From Stropharia rugosoannulata (lineage: Eukaryota > Basidiomycota > Agaricomycetes > Agaricales > Strophariaceae), in the NCBI GenBank assembly GCA_028532985.1, contig JANCIK010000002.1, positions 4,154,001 through 4,218,000 on the forward strand: DNA of 64,000 bases, read 5' to 3'. The notes beneath the pieces were generated by a model. It made no database searches. It was not told where the DNA came from and saw only the letters and a program-made list of their open reading frames with translations. A program made the translations under genes and the position numbers. Below are positions 44,625-57,154 of the stretch, piece after piece; position 1 is the first letter of the stretch, and each line of letters starts with the position of its first letter.

Positions 44625-47047
44625 ACCAAGGGTTGACTTGGGGTGGCTCACAGCTGTCTAGACGCCCTTACATATATTGTCCTAAAAAATTTTCACTTCA
44701 GTATGCACTTGAGTTTTTCCTTTGATGATACTGTAAGCAGATTTTTCGGAAATACGAACATGAAATACCAATATTCTGTCGACTCCAGATTGACGTCGGA
44801 CCGATTGCGGACCGACAGTCCGTTCTACTCAGCTATCACAGACAAACTAAGATTAGAACAAGTTGTGGGTTCCCTTATTCTAACACAGTCGATAAGAAAT
44901 GATGATGTCTTTGACGCTGAGTGGCTGTAATAGAGATGTGAACAACAATAGATGATATTAGCGCGTTGGCGTTGATGCGTTGGGGAAAGTACAAGGCGCG
45001 CCACTGTAGTTCTTGTACATGTACATGTACACAAGGAGCCGGATTGTCGGGTTAGAGTGCGCTATGTCGCCGCTTCTGGATAATTGTATCGCTTGATGTT
45101 AATGACTAGCTAGTGAATAACAGAGATGGAAGCTATGGAAAAAGTCTAGGTAGTTGGAGCTACTACTATGTGTATGACGCACTTTTGTGAGTCGTGATTA
45201 GAGCCAAATGTAATGCTTTTAGTATAGGTATTACTGACATTTCTATCAGGGAGGATCCTCCGTATTGCTTTATTAAGAAATGGTGAAACGTAGGCCCCAG
45301 TGATCTGCGTAGCATAATGGACTCCTTATTTCTGAGTCTTAAGGAGGTAGAGGCAGTCATCCGATTGTAGCGCTCATTTTTAGTAATTAATATGTAATAA
45401 AGTAAAGCACTTCGCTCCGCATTCCAGGACAGGGAGCGTGAGCGTATCATATGTGTCGGTCATTTTGCTTTCTGGACAGTATAGGTACCGTAAGACGTTA
45501 CGCACACGAATGCTGATCATCGCCGGGATAGCAAAATGAGCATAGAACCACATCCATCTTACTTGACGTACTGGCATCGGAGGTAGACAAATTCTTAGTG
45601 GTGCTTATATATGCATAGTGCTGTGGCACTCGCGTACAACCGCGCGGATATGCTCGTACCACTGTTTCAGGTGGTATATGTGCATGTACTGTACAGCTTA
45701 TTGAGCACGCGCCAGGGACCGGATAAGACCCTCTGTAAGTTAGCATAGGCATGCGTGAATTACTAGGTAGCGGACCCACTAACACCGCAGGACTCATGAT
45801 GGAGGTCTTCGTGATGCTGATAAGCTGGTAAACGTAGCTCATGCCATGTGACTGGGAGACTGCTGCTAGATCTTCAATGTACTTGCGTAACGGAATATGC
45901 GGGATGGACCTGAGTGTTATAATTCAATATTGAGGACGTAGTAGCATACCAGAGGGACCGTTCCTGGATTCAAAATTGTAGCATGCACTCTCAGACAATT
46001 TTCTCCGATGGGGTCCCGAGCTAAAATATGGTTCGGAGCCCGCGCCCCATGAGGCGTTGAAATCGGACCCTGTATTGTATATCGTATCTTTGCGAGTGTT
46101 ACGTTCAACGTAGAGTAAAAGAAGAACTGAGATACATTTCAGTCCTAGCCTGAAGAGGAACCGTGCCACAATGGAGGGGAGCCGAATGGATACTCAGAGA
46201 CTTGTAAGTCATAGAAACATGTCTCCGCGTTGGACAGGTAATGTAGACGGAGACATGCTTGTGTGACATGGCGCGGGACATGTCTGCACGCTGGACGGCT
46301 GCGTATACTGGCGCATTGCGTTTGACGGCAGCTATTCAAATCATGGCCCACAAGAGCGGCGCCTCATGCCTGCTAGCCCGAGCTACAATAGGGGCTGGAG
46401 GGGCAATAAGCCAGGCTGGTCGCGGTAGATTTGACGCCTAAGCTTCGCTGCAGTAGAAAGAAGAACGCTCGATCGCGCATCGCTGCCCGGATCTGGTGGC
46501 GTACCGGAAGAGATTTGGGAGCGAGAACATGAAAAGATGGCGTCCGGTTCGCGGCGCTAAATGACAGCGCGCCGCGAATAGAGTTGGCGCACGATGTCGC
46601 GACGCGTGGCGACGCGTCTGTGTCGCATGCGCTGCGTGGTGCGCGCGCGATGCCGGCGGAGGAGCCTGGGGTGCGGATGGGAAAAAGGAAGGGAAGGCCG
46701 GCGGGACTGGCTTCGGCCGCGATCTGGCGCGCGCACACGAAATCTGAGGACGGCGCCCCAGAAAGCATATCTGACGCCGCAGCGGGCCGGGGCGGTTGGC
46801 AGGCGTACTCGCAGACGCGCTGGACGCATATAGGCCGGCGATTTAGTGGCGGTGAGATACCGGGAGAGTGTCCTGAAGTGGCAGGGGGATAGCTGGATCC
46901 GGTAGTGACGTATGGCGGGGTTCGAATCGCTGCAGATTGGCGTCCCCGACATGTTCATTCATTTATTGAAGATTGGTCAGCCCTCAGAGATCGTATATAT
47001 ACCGCCCCCAAATGTTTCCTCCCTCATTCCTCTTTCCCTCTTCCCCC
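44625..47047. other. Long intergenic region with P450 promoter at its end
   Basis: No gene could be supported. A minus-strand open stretch at about 45900-45498 reads partly like protein but has no partner exon. The part 46440-46870 is strongly GC-rich, with overlapping chance frames on both strands. TATATATA at 46994-47001 lies about 47 bp before the P450 start at 47048 and is the probable TATA box. Confidence 0.4.
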
Positions 47048-49040
47048 ATGTTCTCCGCGACACAGTTCTCCGTCTCCTGGCTCTCCACAAACCTCATCCT
47101 CGTCGCCGCCGCCGTCTTCTTCACCCTCGTCTTCCTCCGCGTCACCTACAGCCTCATTCTCTCTCCCCTCAGCGCGATACCCGGCCCCTGGTACTATGCC
47201 GTCTCTGACTTCTGGCTCATCACACACGTCCTACGTCTTCGCCAATGTAAGGTCGTGCAGGACCTATTCGACGCCTACGGCCCAGTTGTGCGTGTAGGCC
47301 CGAACAAAATTGTCTTCCGTGACATTTCCACTACTCGTAACGTGTATTCAATCCACAAGTTCGATAAGAGCACGTATTATAAGAGCTTATTGACGTAAGG
47401 CTCCTTTATCCTCCCGCCTCATGCATATACTCACTATTTGGTTATCCACAGAAACAATAACGACCATGCGTGAGTATATGCGCGCATATATGCACACATA
47501 TCCCTAATTCCCGTTTAACGCATACAGGATGACGACTCTAGATCATGAAAGCCATTCTATTCGACGCAAATCATACGCGCCTCACTATACCCATGCTAGT
47601 ATCTCACAATTTCAATCAGAAATGCATGAATTTACCTTCGCAATCATCAATGTACGTGACATCATTTGTCCCTGAGCGCCTATTAATTGCCGCCTCAGAC
47701 CTTGGAGGGTCTTTCTGGGAAAACACCCGTGGAATGTCTGGCTCTATTCCGACACTTAATGGCTGATATAGTCGTCGCGTCTTCATTTGGTTATCGCCTC
47801 GGAGCAGTAGACAAATGGTCCATGGACGTCGAGGATCCTCTCACCACGGCGATAAATGACTTCCCAAAGCGCGGAATTCTGGTAAAGGCTTTACGATGTC
47901 TGGGTTTCTTTTCTGATTGTATATTCAATCCATAGCGAAGCGCTGTCCCTACCTGGGCATGGAATCTCGTCTGCCGTATTCCTAACAACCGTTGGAGGCA
48001 AATGTGTGACTCGGACAAGATTCTTGCGGAGGTGGCTCAAGCAACCGTACGTTTTGCAATTATATGCTGACATAATTTTGTAGTTTGTCAGTACCCGCGT
48101 CTACGAGCTCAGGGCACAGATGAATGCTGGAAAGGTTTTCGAATCGGAGAAGCGCTCCCTCTTACAGCGACTCATGAGCTTCCAATACTCGCCCCTACAG
48201 CCCATGCCTGATCACGACATAATCTCGGAACATATTGGGCATTTGTAAGTACAATATCCATACCACGGTAAGAGCACTCTAACTCTTTCTATCAGGATGG
48301 CGGGAACGGATACCACATCAACGACTATCACATACCTTTTCTGGGAACTAAGTCGTCGTCCAGATATTATGAAGAAGCTGCAAGCCGAGCTGGACGAAGC
48401 AATGCCTGATTCAAAAATCCTTCCCGATATTGGCGTTGTCCAACAGCTTCCCTATCTGGGAGCGCTAGTGAAGGAAGGTAAGAGGAATAAACCAGAGATC
48501 CGACCCATAGTTGACCCGCTATATCCCAAGGTCTTCGACTCTATGGAGCGGCGCCCAGTTTGTTAGAACGCGTTGTTCCTACTTCCACATCCAAAAACGG
48601 CCCGTCCGACGAGATCTTCGACCTCATGGGATACGCACTTCCACCAGGGACAATTGTCGCAACTCAGGCGTGGTCAATGCATCGAGACGCATCTGTATTC
48701 CCCTCTCCCGAGACCTTCCTTCCGGAACGCTGGCTGTCTGAGTATGCCACGAGCGAAGACAGTCTAGCCACCATGTCCGCATACATGATGCCATTTGGGG
48801 CTGGATCTCGAATCTGTGGAGGTCAAAATCTGGCACAAGTCATGCTAAAGGTTGTCATAGGGGCCTTTGCCAGAAATTTCGACATCGCCGCGCCTCCAGA
48901 GACGAACGAGAGAAGCATGGATATTAGAGACAGCTTTGTGAGTGACATGCCGTCCAGCTGGCAACACGCTAATCATTGGACAGGTGATTTTCCCCGCGGC
49001 CATGGAATGCAAGCTCATGTTCGTCCCCCGTCAACTTTAA
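47048..49040 (+). CDS. Cytochrome P450 monooxygenase 1
   Basis: Membrane-anchored haem monooxygenase. The N-terminal helix (LVAAAVFFTLVFLRV) is followed by the proline hinge IPGPWYY. An 18-nt micro-exon supplies most of TNNNDHA before MTTLDHESHSIRRKSYAPHYT (C helix). The I-helix motif is AGTDTTSTT, the ExxR motif is EGLR (joined across an intron), the PERF-type motif is FLPERWL, and the haem loop is FGAGSRICGG with the axial cysteine. The last intron joins DSF to VIFPAAMECKLMFVPRQL-stop. All junctions keep frame, so it looks intact. The ATG at 47048 is favoured over 47012, which would lie only about 10 bp from the TATA box. The substrate cannot be predicted. Confidence 0.88.
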
Positions 49041-49482
49041 TCGTACTACATCTACATCCTTTCCGTCTTGTTAATACATCCGTGAGCTCCCCCCCTTCCT
49101 TTGACGGCTGTCATTTCTTCTTCTCCCGTCTGATTGCTTCGATACTACTATTATCACATTTGTTATTTGTGTTATTTATTCCAGTTCATAATAGTCTGTC
49201 CAGTAATCGTACATTCGTTACTTCCGCTCTTTTTTGTCGATTGTTTTCGTTCTTTCTCCCCTCACTTCTTGTCCAAGCTTCATGGACTATTTTACACAGG
49301 AACACACATGTTTCACATCTATTGGAGTTGTTTCATTACCTTAGCCATATCCGCTGTAATTCCTTAATCTCCGGCTCGAAAACAGTAGCACTTTCATAGC
49401 CCAGTGTACAACATATAATACTCGTCGAGCATAAATGCATAATACATTATACGTGGACTGATGGAGAATACGGAATTGACAT
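49041..49482. terminator. Convergent 3' flanks
   Basis: Space between two genes that end toward each other (P450 and the acetate-type transporter). Pyrimidine-rich and AT-rich; no discrete feature beyond the expected polyadenylation regions. Confidence 0.35.
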
Positions 49483-50995
49483 TTACTGGTCGTTGATGTA
49501 CATGGTGCCCAGGGGCAGGCGCATCAGAGGCCGCTTCTCTGCCTGCAACATCTCGCTCAGGCCAATGTAGTATGCGATAAAGGCCGTGATTAGGCCAAAT
49601 GCACCTCCCGCCCGTTGGACTCTGGCAGTAGTGTTTAGCAACAATGCTGAATCATAACGCAGCAGACTTACGATGCCAATCCTGAGAACTGGGCTGCGGC
49701 GAGTAAGGCAAATGCAACAGATAGACTCGTGAGAAGCACGACAAAGGCCACGCTGCGGTATAAACAAGGTATGCTTTAGAGCGCGTAGGTTGAGCCAATG
49801 TACATAAAATCGCAAGTGTGAATGATAACGCACATAAAGAGGATAGTGATCATCATCCACGCGATAAGGTATATTCCCAGTGCGCTGGCAAGTTCGTCTG
49901 ATCCGACCGGGTATGCTGCGATGATGCCAGAGCCAGGGATGAAGATGGTTGCATATGACATCCAAAATGCCCCGTAAGACGAGAAGGCTGCGTGCAAAAT
50001 GAATAACGGCGAGTTAGGGACGTATTTTAATGTGAGAGAGGTATAATACATGGCGCGTCACAGACAAAGTCTCAAGTAGCGGCGGTGAGAGCGTCTCGAG
50101 TCTAGAGCAACCCGCGGACCGCGGAAAGTGGGTAAGGGAAGGGTTACATCCCGCCCCGCAGGGTGCGCTGGCTTACGCACTAGAGACTAGATCACGGGCG
50201 CGCTGGGTGGGCAGCGACACACTCCCTGATTAATTCCGATCCGACTAGAATAGTAGCCGGCCTGCATGGGGTGCGCTGTGGTGGCTGACATGGAAAAGCT
50301 TGCCAGGCAGGCCATCACAAAGAAGAGATACAATTATGTCGAAATCAGCGCCCACTACTGTGGGAGCGCCCCGGCCCGCGGGGCCGGGGAAGCCAAGAAG
50401 CGCCCTGGCGTATCTGCGTGGCCCGCGCAGTGCCATGTGAACATGCTTCGGCACTCGACTAGGAGGCGGAACAGGGCCTAGAATACGAAGTGAAGGGAGA
50501 AGAGCAACAGTTATGAACGGAATACGGGAAGCACCCCATGGCGCGACGACACAGCACAAGCATAGAATAACGAGGACAGAAACTGCGGCACATATGCAGA
50601 GTGGGACTTACCGGTCGCGCCGAATACATTTCCGCGGGGGAACTCCCACATTCCTGCGATAAACTGGAGGAGGCCGCCAGAGAAAATAGCCATGCCGACG
50701 ACGACGTTGGAGTGCTGAATGCCGCGCACGTTCACGTTAAACATCGACAGGATGAACGTGGTGGTGGCGAAGGCATAGATACCGCTGCGGTGTGATACGA
50801 TTTGCCATGTGCAGGAAGACGCGCAAAGGGCGGTAGAGGGAGAGGGTTCGTCAGCCGCGAAACATAATATGCGCGTGGGATAGTGGGAGAAGATGCTTAC
50901 GCAGGACCAGCGTTCGCAATACGTGTAGGGGGCCGAGTCGTAGGAACACCATGCGCGTTCTGCAGGTGCTCGATATCCATTCCTTTCTCAGACAT
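49483..50995 (-). CDS. GPR1/FUN34/YaaH-family transporter (acetate/ammonium type)
   Basis: Six-helix membrane protein of the Ato/Gpr1 family, whose yeast members export ammonia or take up acetate. Exon 1 encodes a short hydrophilic start (MSEKGMDIEHLQNAHG ... IANAGPA). Exon 2 carries GIYAFATTTFILSMFNV and the signature GGLLQFIAGMWEFPRGNVFGATG. The next exon continues AFSSYGAFWMSYATIFIPG. Later exons give LTSLSVAFALLAAAQFSG and AGGAFGLITAFIAYYIGLSE, ending MYINDQ-stop at 49483. The second intron (49988-50611) is 624 bp, about ten times the usual size here. Coding parts are conserved and in frame. Confidence 0.88.
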
Positions 50996-51791
50996 GGTTC
51001 GTTATGGGGTCGTTCTGGGGCGTGAGATACGAGACGAGGGCGTTGCAAGGGCTAGATTACGCGCTTATAGCAAGAGAAGGCGGAGAGGGAGCCACCGTGC
51101 GGACCAGTCTATCCGTTGTATTTAAGAGTAGGCCCGCGTCTATTCCTGTGCACAACTTATCCGCAGTCGCACACAGAAATAGACTCTTCAAATAAACCCA
51201 AGACCTAATATTGAGAAGCGAGGTCATGCGTGATGTGCCGTTGCCCATACTGACAAGGAATTGAAAAGCGAGCTTGAGAGAGTAGGACGATATATGAAGG
51301 ATGGTCTCTATTGGTGTCTCCCGCTGAATGATGTAGATGGCAAAGCGAAGAAGATATAAGTAGAGCTTCGACTTATGCACAGTGGCCGATGGCTGGGCTG
51401 ACGTAGGGATGCAAGCATAGTGGACTTGTATTGAAAGTCAGGAAGACAAGTCGGATGGTAAACTTTTTGAGTAGAGGTGCCCAGGCAAAGCAGAATCAAC
51501 CAATCGAAGGAGGACAGGTTATGTCTTCTCATCAGAAAGATAGGGCTCCCAGAGGTGTGAGACCTGCCGGCCAACAAACATATAAAACACTCGATGCAGT
51601 AACAGTTAGCCCACGGTAAATTCAAAGGAGGCAAGTTTAAATATGGATGCCAGTGCCTTGAGGTATTTCTAATCCTTTAATCATTTTTAGCCCTTACTTT
51701 TGATTAGAATCGTGGGGTGGTACCGAAATGTCGTTGCGCCTGCAAGAGGATTATCATTTCCTGTGGTAGTAAGTAGCTTGCGTATCTTGCC
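50996..51791. other. Intergenic spacer
   Basis: Upstream of the GPR1-family gene and downstream of the phosphatase gene. No gene or repeat recognised. Confidence 0.4.
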
Positions 51792-53451
51792 TCAACTGAA
51801 ACACTTCGCGAAATCGCCTTGTCCATTTTCTCTGGCGTACGCCTGACTGGCGACAAAGGCGTCCAACGTGCATAAGCCGTATCTGTCTCCACCACAGAAA
51901 CCCAGAGGTTGCAGCGCATCATTCACAAGAACTCGGACGTAAGGATGGCCGGAGCAGGTCAGTCTTTCCACGACCATCCGCGCGCTGAAGGGTGTGAGCT
52001 GGCTGGCAATCCATGTTCTCTTAGGGTCGGGATGCGTTGGGTCTAGGAAGCGTGGCTGCTTGAACAAACCAATAGCAGAGTATATCGCTGCCATCTGATT
52101 GTCGTGGGTGAAGTCAGCATACATCGTTCGTCCCAGAGGGAACGTCGTGGGGTCAGCGTCGAGTGTGCGATTTGTTTGCGTGGCATCTTTCACTGGCGTT
52201 TCCGTAAGCCGAGCAAGCAACTCGTTGACATATCCAACGCCCTGTACGCGTCCGAGTGCCTGACCATACCTAGACGGGCCGGGGCGGGACGTACAGCGAG
52301 ATGGGAACTATGCATTCAGCAAACGTGCGTAAGTAGTAGCAGCATGGCGTAGCTCACCCGGTTCCGTAAAACTTGTCCAGGTCTCCAAAATATTCAAACT
52401 GAGCAAAATCCTCCGGCGAGAAGAGCGCGCAGAAAGGGCTAGTCTTGTCATTCGCCACTGACTCAAACGGGCAAAGTGGGATAAGCGCAGATATATCACT
52501 GGCCGTGAGGTTAGCGCCAGGCGCTGCCAAGTTCAAGCGCGCTGCGATCGGGGAACCATAAATGACAGTCCAGGCGTCGGTTTGTGGATCAGAAGAACCA
52601 GCATTGGGACACATGCTATCATCGAGGGTATCGTTGAGCTGTACAAGACAAAGTTACATATGATTAATGGAGCGGTGAGTCTGATTTACCTGTTCTGATA
52701 GTATGACCGAGAGGACCGGGTGCGCCATACCACTACTAGCTTCTGAGAACCCTACGAAAATGAATCAGAAAATGGGAATTTGACGCCAGAAACACTCACC
52801 TAGAGTCCAATTTGTCGCAGAATCGACTGTCCGCTCGGCTGAAGAAGCCCTCACGAAGGGAAGGCTCTCTGATGAAATCAAGTGTGAGTAGCGTTTGTAC
52901 GCCTCTTTACCCGCTTCCTCGGACCTTGAAAACTCATAAAGGCCAGATTCGCTGATGGAACTATTATCACTTACTGGAATGCGCCAAATGAAATGAGATT
53001 TCCATTCGCAGAGAGCGTATACGTGTAATTGCGAAGAAATTCGAGGCTCTCCTCTTCGAATCTAGTAGCTGATTGCAACTTCTGAACCGCTTCTATAATT
53101 CCAAAACTGGCACCGGACGTAGGAAATCTAGCCCCATGGCGCTGAAGCTGGCTTTGACTTTAGGCATGCAGTAGGATGAAGGCTTGTGATAGCTTACAAT
53201 GTTGACCTTACAGTACTATTAGACATACGTGGCAGGCGCATTACGGGAAAAGCCTCGATACATACCTGATCGACACGACAATCGGCTGGGGGAGGTGAAT
53301 ATGGTTCGACAGGAAAATATGGCGTGTATGCGGCCCAAGAGTGCTGCACATCCGGAGGAGCAAAATCGCTTATGAATGCGGATGGACCAGATTGCGAAGC
53401 TGGAATACGCCCAAAGAAGACTGCCCATAGGAAGATGGATATGGGGAGCAT
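51792..53451 (-). CDS. Histidine acid phosphatase, probable secreted phytase
   Basis: Secreted enzyme that removes phosphate from phytate or similar esters. A signal peptide (MLPISIFLWAVFFGRIPASQS) is followed by the typical SWAAYTPYFPVEPY. The catalytic N-terminal motif RHGARFPT is assembled from three exons: ...CRVDQ, a 9-nt micro-exon encoding VNI (53198-53206), then LQRHGARFPTSG. The substrate-binding HD motif is in MYADFTHDNQM. Other family blocks are ISESGLYEFSRSEEAG, VRASSAERTVDSA, LNDTLDDSMCP and YGQALGRVQGVGYVNELL. Paired cysteines are present, including the C-terminal FCGGDRYGLCTLDAF. Many introns of about 50 bp. No lesion found. Confidence 0.88.
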
Positions 53452-53977
53452 AATGATTGATATTGAGGCTCTGATGTCCGTGATGCTATTACCAGGGATG
53501 AACGAGAGTCAGGGAAGCGATAGCATCAGAAGTACGCTTTCTAGGTTCATGCTTATAGCCTCTCGCTTCTGCCTTCTCCCTGTGAAATGTGACCGCAGAG
53601 TCGCAGACGTGGTCGTAAGCGCTCTTGAAATCATGTTGATATGAGTATTCCGCGGCCATACCGAATGGACCATGCGTCCTGCGCCACGAGTACATCCTCC
53701 TGAGAAAATATATTCCACTCCAGAGACAATTTAGAGGCCTAAATTTAGCAATAAGACGAACGTTGGAGCTGAAGCAAGGCTCCGAGAGCCTTTTCGCCCA
53801 GGAAAAGTGAGGCTTGCCCGGATTATCCAGAGCTTTTGATTGAAAAGCGGGATTCATGAATGATATTTGAACTTGTGTTGAACGCCCTCTATCCGGGGCC
53901 CTCCCAGCAGTGTATAGCTTCATTCACGTGCATAATGATTAAGCTTGGATTGCGGGTGTCGTTGTGGTATGAATTAC
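53452..53977. other. Intergenic spacer
   Basis: Upstream of the phosphatase gene. Short chance frames only; no gene supported. Confidence 0.4.
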
Positions 53978-54065
53978 CTGTGTAACTTCAGCTTCAGCGA
54001 CCACAGCCAGGTTGTTCACCTTACCATTTACGAAGGTGACGTCGGTTGAGTAGGTATCATTGACC
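53978..54065 (-). pseudogene. Possible exon remnant at the transposon insertion site
   Basis: On the minus strand this reads VNDTYSTDVTFVNG then KVNNLAVVAEAEVTQ without a stop. It is followed by GTAATTC, a possible donor. Upstream it would begin after a CTCAG acceptor that now lies on the far side of the transposons (about 59536-59545). It may be the exon of a gene interrupted by the MITE and the KDZ element. No family recognised. The duplicated 11-mer at the site would shift the frame, so the gene would be broken in any case. Confidence 0.25.
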
Positions 54066-54905
54066 GAGGGCGTCCCGTATTTCGAAATTCCGACTGTCCG
54101 ACTGTCCGCCGGACGGACACTCCCAAAAGGGAATGATGACTAACGCGGGCCCTTTGTTGTGGCAGCAAGTGTTTTCGTTGACTTTTTAACCAATTTTTAA
54201 TCCTCCAACTTCTCTCCTCATCTATGCACTATAATTTTCATGAATAAGAGTGGACTCTTTAATTTATATAGATACAACTTAGGTATGCTTTCTATGGTGA
54301 GTCTGTCAATTACTTTGATTACATAACTTTTGAGCTCACATATCCGAAGACTGAAGTTACTCAACCAGTATGTACTACCATTAAGTATAAGACTTAAACA
54401 TTTAAGTAGCAAATTTATCCACTGGCCACACTCTTGAAAGTTTTCTGTACATTCTGCACCTCACTCAATTTGTTATTTAATTGGCTGTAATACAAAAAAT
54501 CCAAGGCTAGCTACACAGAAACAAGATTGTTATTTGTGGTACTTATTGAATGCAGATTAAGCTGTAGCATAAAGTCGGGGTGAAATTCAATTGTTATTGT
54601 GATGATTGGTGCATGGTTGATATAGAAGTAGAAATATATGTTTTTCAATCTCTGTGTAAGGATGTTGCTATAATTTTAACATAATCATTGCATAATCGAT
54701 TGCAAAATGATACTCAGATGCTCTTTATAAGTACAGAAACTGATCTGGCCAGGCCAAGGCGAGGCGCTCTGTTTTAATGGAGACTAACTTAGAAGATGCG
54801 TGAAGATGCGTGCATGTTTTTGACTGTGACATACGTCCATGTGATGTGACAGACTGTCCGGCTGGACAGTCGGACAGTCGGAATTTCGAATTCCGGGACT
54901 TTCTG
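54066..54905. mobile_element. MITE related to the KDZ element, 840 bp
   Basis: Inverted terminal repeats share TCCCG, then TTCGAAATTCCGACTGTCC twice-repeated words: left end from GAGGGCGTCCCG (54066), right end ...GAATTCCGGGACTTTCTG (54905). Both sides carry the 8-bp duplication CATTGACC (54058-54065 and 54906-54913). The interior is AT-rich with no gene. The end sequence GAGGGCGTCCCGTATTTCG resembles the right end of the neighbouring KDZ element (GAGGACGTTCCGGTATTCG on the other strand). It is therefore best read as a non-autonomous relative that could be moved by that transposase. Confidence 0.8.
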
Positions 54906-55246
54906 CATTGACCTATCGTAAATGTTCCGGAAATCGAGAGTCCGCCCCTCCATGTCCGGGGCGGACTGTATGTGACATTTCCATCTCAGAATCAAAGTCC
55001 GCTTCAACGGACGTTGCCACGAGCAACGCCTCGAAATGTTGGACTCGCGAAACCTCCCATTGTGATACCCCGCCCCGACCCTGCCCAGTTCTCTCTATCA
55101 TCTGGTATGATTTCTACCTCTCCTACTGCTAGCTATACATGTAAGTCATGCTTCTAGTCCCAAACTGGATAACATTGACCTGTTAAACTACAGATTTCTA
55201 ATCTGACCGACATGGCATGGATGGCAACTAGCAAGTACAAGCCTCC

Positions 55247-57087
55247 ATGCCTCAATTCACCTTCGGTTCACCTTCCAGACCTCATTTTGAGTTCTTGGGA
55301 GGGATCAACTGCAATATTTGTGGCCGCTATGTTGGCTATCAGCCTTGCAAATCTCAGGCCAATGGAAATTATGGGAGGCCGGTTGCCGTTGTAAGTACCA
55401 TAGCTATTCAATGTATCATCAATGTTTATGCTAATGTCATATAGTGTCAATCTCTAGATAAAAATGGGAAGGCCTGTAACTTTATTCGTTGGAAACCTGG
55501 GTTTTCACGGACCCCATCACCAACGGCTGCAACTCAGGAACGGCCTTCAGCTGAACCACCTTTGTTGTTGTCAGAGCTACTACCTCATGCGCTAGGCACC
55601 TTAGTTCTTCCTACTACAACTCAGTCTACCACTTCGGCCATTACAAAGGAGATTTGCCTTGCTGTCGGGTGTAAATCAAGCCGTATCCGTCAAGATTGCC
55701 GCCGCCGTCAATGCAAGAAGCATTGCCGCGAGGCTGGTGGCTGCTTGAGCCCACCGCACCTTGTAAACAATGCAACGGCTGCTCATGGTCTTGCCAGCTC
55801 TTCTACCATACCCACACCACCATCTCTAGCTATTGTGTCAACTGCTACTACAATGACGCACCCGGTATCTCAGTATCTGCCCCCTCCAACAACCATAGCG
55901 GCTACACATCCTATGCCTGTACCATCATCAGCAGACCCTGTTTTTGCATCTCATATGACACCAATATTCACACAGCGCATGGCCGAAGAGCAGGAACTAC
56001 ATGAAAAGCGGCGCAAGCAGGAGTTGATGAGGTTAGAAAATGCTCGCAAGGCGGAGCATACTATTACTATTTATGCTTGGACCGAAGTAAGTGACACTCC
56101 AAGTATACCTTTTCAAGTACACTCATTAACGCGACCAACTTATAGGAAGATGTTGATCCTATGGTTGTGAAGATACAAACAGGGTTTACGTGGCCTTACT
56201 TTGAGGTATCAGCTGGTCTTTTGGTCGAAAATAACATTACAATTATGCCAAGTAACAAGCGCATCATGCTTTTCGACCTCGGACTTGGTATTTGGACGTC
56301 GGTTGGCCTGCCACATGTCATGATGATGAACAATCAGCTCTTGAGCGTGTTTATGAAGCCTTGTGATCTCATCTCTGTTAAGGATCTTCCTCGCTATGCC
56401 AAATTTCCTACATATTCTGTCCCTAGCATGCGGATAAACTTGGCTGGTGAGCGAGCATATATCAGGGACCGCATGGCTCAACGTGAACTTGAGCTTCTCA
56501 CTCCTACCCGTCCACAACCATATGCACAATCACTTGTTTCATCCCGTGTTGCGCCTTCAACTGCCAGTCAGACCAAGATACGACGTACTGTGAAGACCTC
56601 ATTGCCATCCCTGACATCCACCCTCGAGATCTCTAGTGATGATGACAGCTCCGATGAAGAACAAGACTATCACTTGCCTATCCCTCTAGACCTTCAACCT
56701 ATTCCTATTAAGAGCGAGCCTCTTGATGTGTCAGCTCCTGCCGTTTCTAAGGTCTGGCCAGCTGATTTCTATGCTGTCGACATTATAGCATGCTTTGACG
56801 AAGTCCGGTCCTTGCGCCCTGGTACAGGTGAAAAGGTGAAGACTGTTTTTGAGCGTCACTTTCCCTTCTGCTTTAAGCGATCAACCTTCTATGACCACCG
56901 GAATCGCTGGGATGCTGCCTCTTTTGATGCAAAGCAGAGAGTGCTAGATGCGGGGCGTACTCCTGCTGGACTATGGTCAAGTTTTATGAGTTCTAACCGT
57001 GCTTCTCGAGCTCAGCTCAAGGCTGCTAGAAAGCGAGCATCAGCGACTACCTTTATTGATTTGACCTTAGAGAACAATACTGTCTAG
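55247..57087 (+). CDS. KDZ transposon accessory protein with GRF-type zinc finger
   Basis: Starts near MPQFTFGSPSRPHFEFLGG. A GRF-type zinc finger is formed across an intron: CNICGRYVGYQPC, NGNYGRPVAV, then CQSLDKNGKACNFIRW (cysteines, central GR and terminal W as in the family). A cysteine cluster follows (CLAVGCKSSRIRQDCRRRQCKKHC), then a Pro/Thr-rich linker, an alpha-helical charged part (MAEEQELHEKRRKQELMRLE), and a second exon from EDVDPMVVKIQTGF to the stop at 57085 with an acidic linker (SSDDDSSDEEQD) and a basic C-terminus. Such genes accompany KDZ transposases in Agaricomycetes; a nucleic-acid-binding helper role is inference. The true start may lie upstream, since the 5' exon is unclear. 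Confidence 0.65.
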
Positions 57088-57154
57088 ATTTGTAGATTAC
57101 TGTATTCTATTTCTTATATATCATGTAGCTATGTACAATTCTTTGGTAATGTAA

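Noticed and set aside
45498..45917. Minus-strand open stretch resembling protein (KYIEDLAAVSQSHGMSYVYQL)
   Set aside because: About 140 codons are open, but the only upstream acceptor and neighbouring open frames do not join in phase and no family is recognised. It may be a decayed exon; not enough to call a gene.
46440..46900. Overlapping open frames on both strands in GC-rich DNA
   Set aside because: High GC removes stop codons by chance; the translations are Arg/Ala-rich with no conserved features.
46905..46935. GGTTCGAATC, which resembles a tRNA T-loop
   Set aside because: No matching acceptor stem, D-loop or anticodon arm could be placed in the preceding 75 bases.
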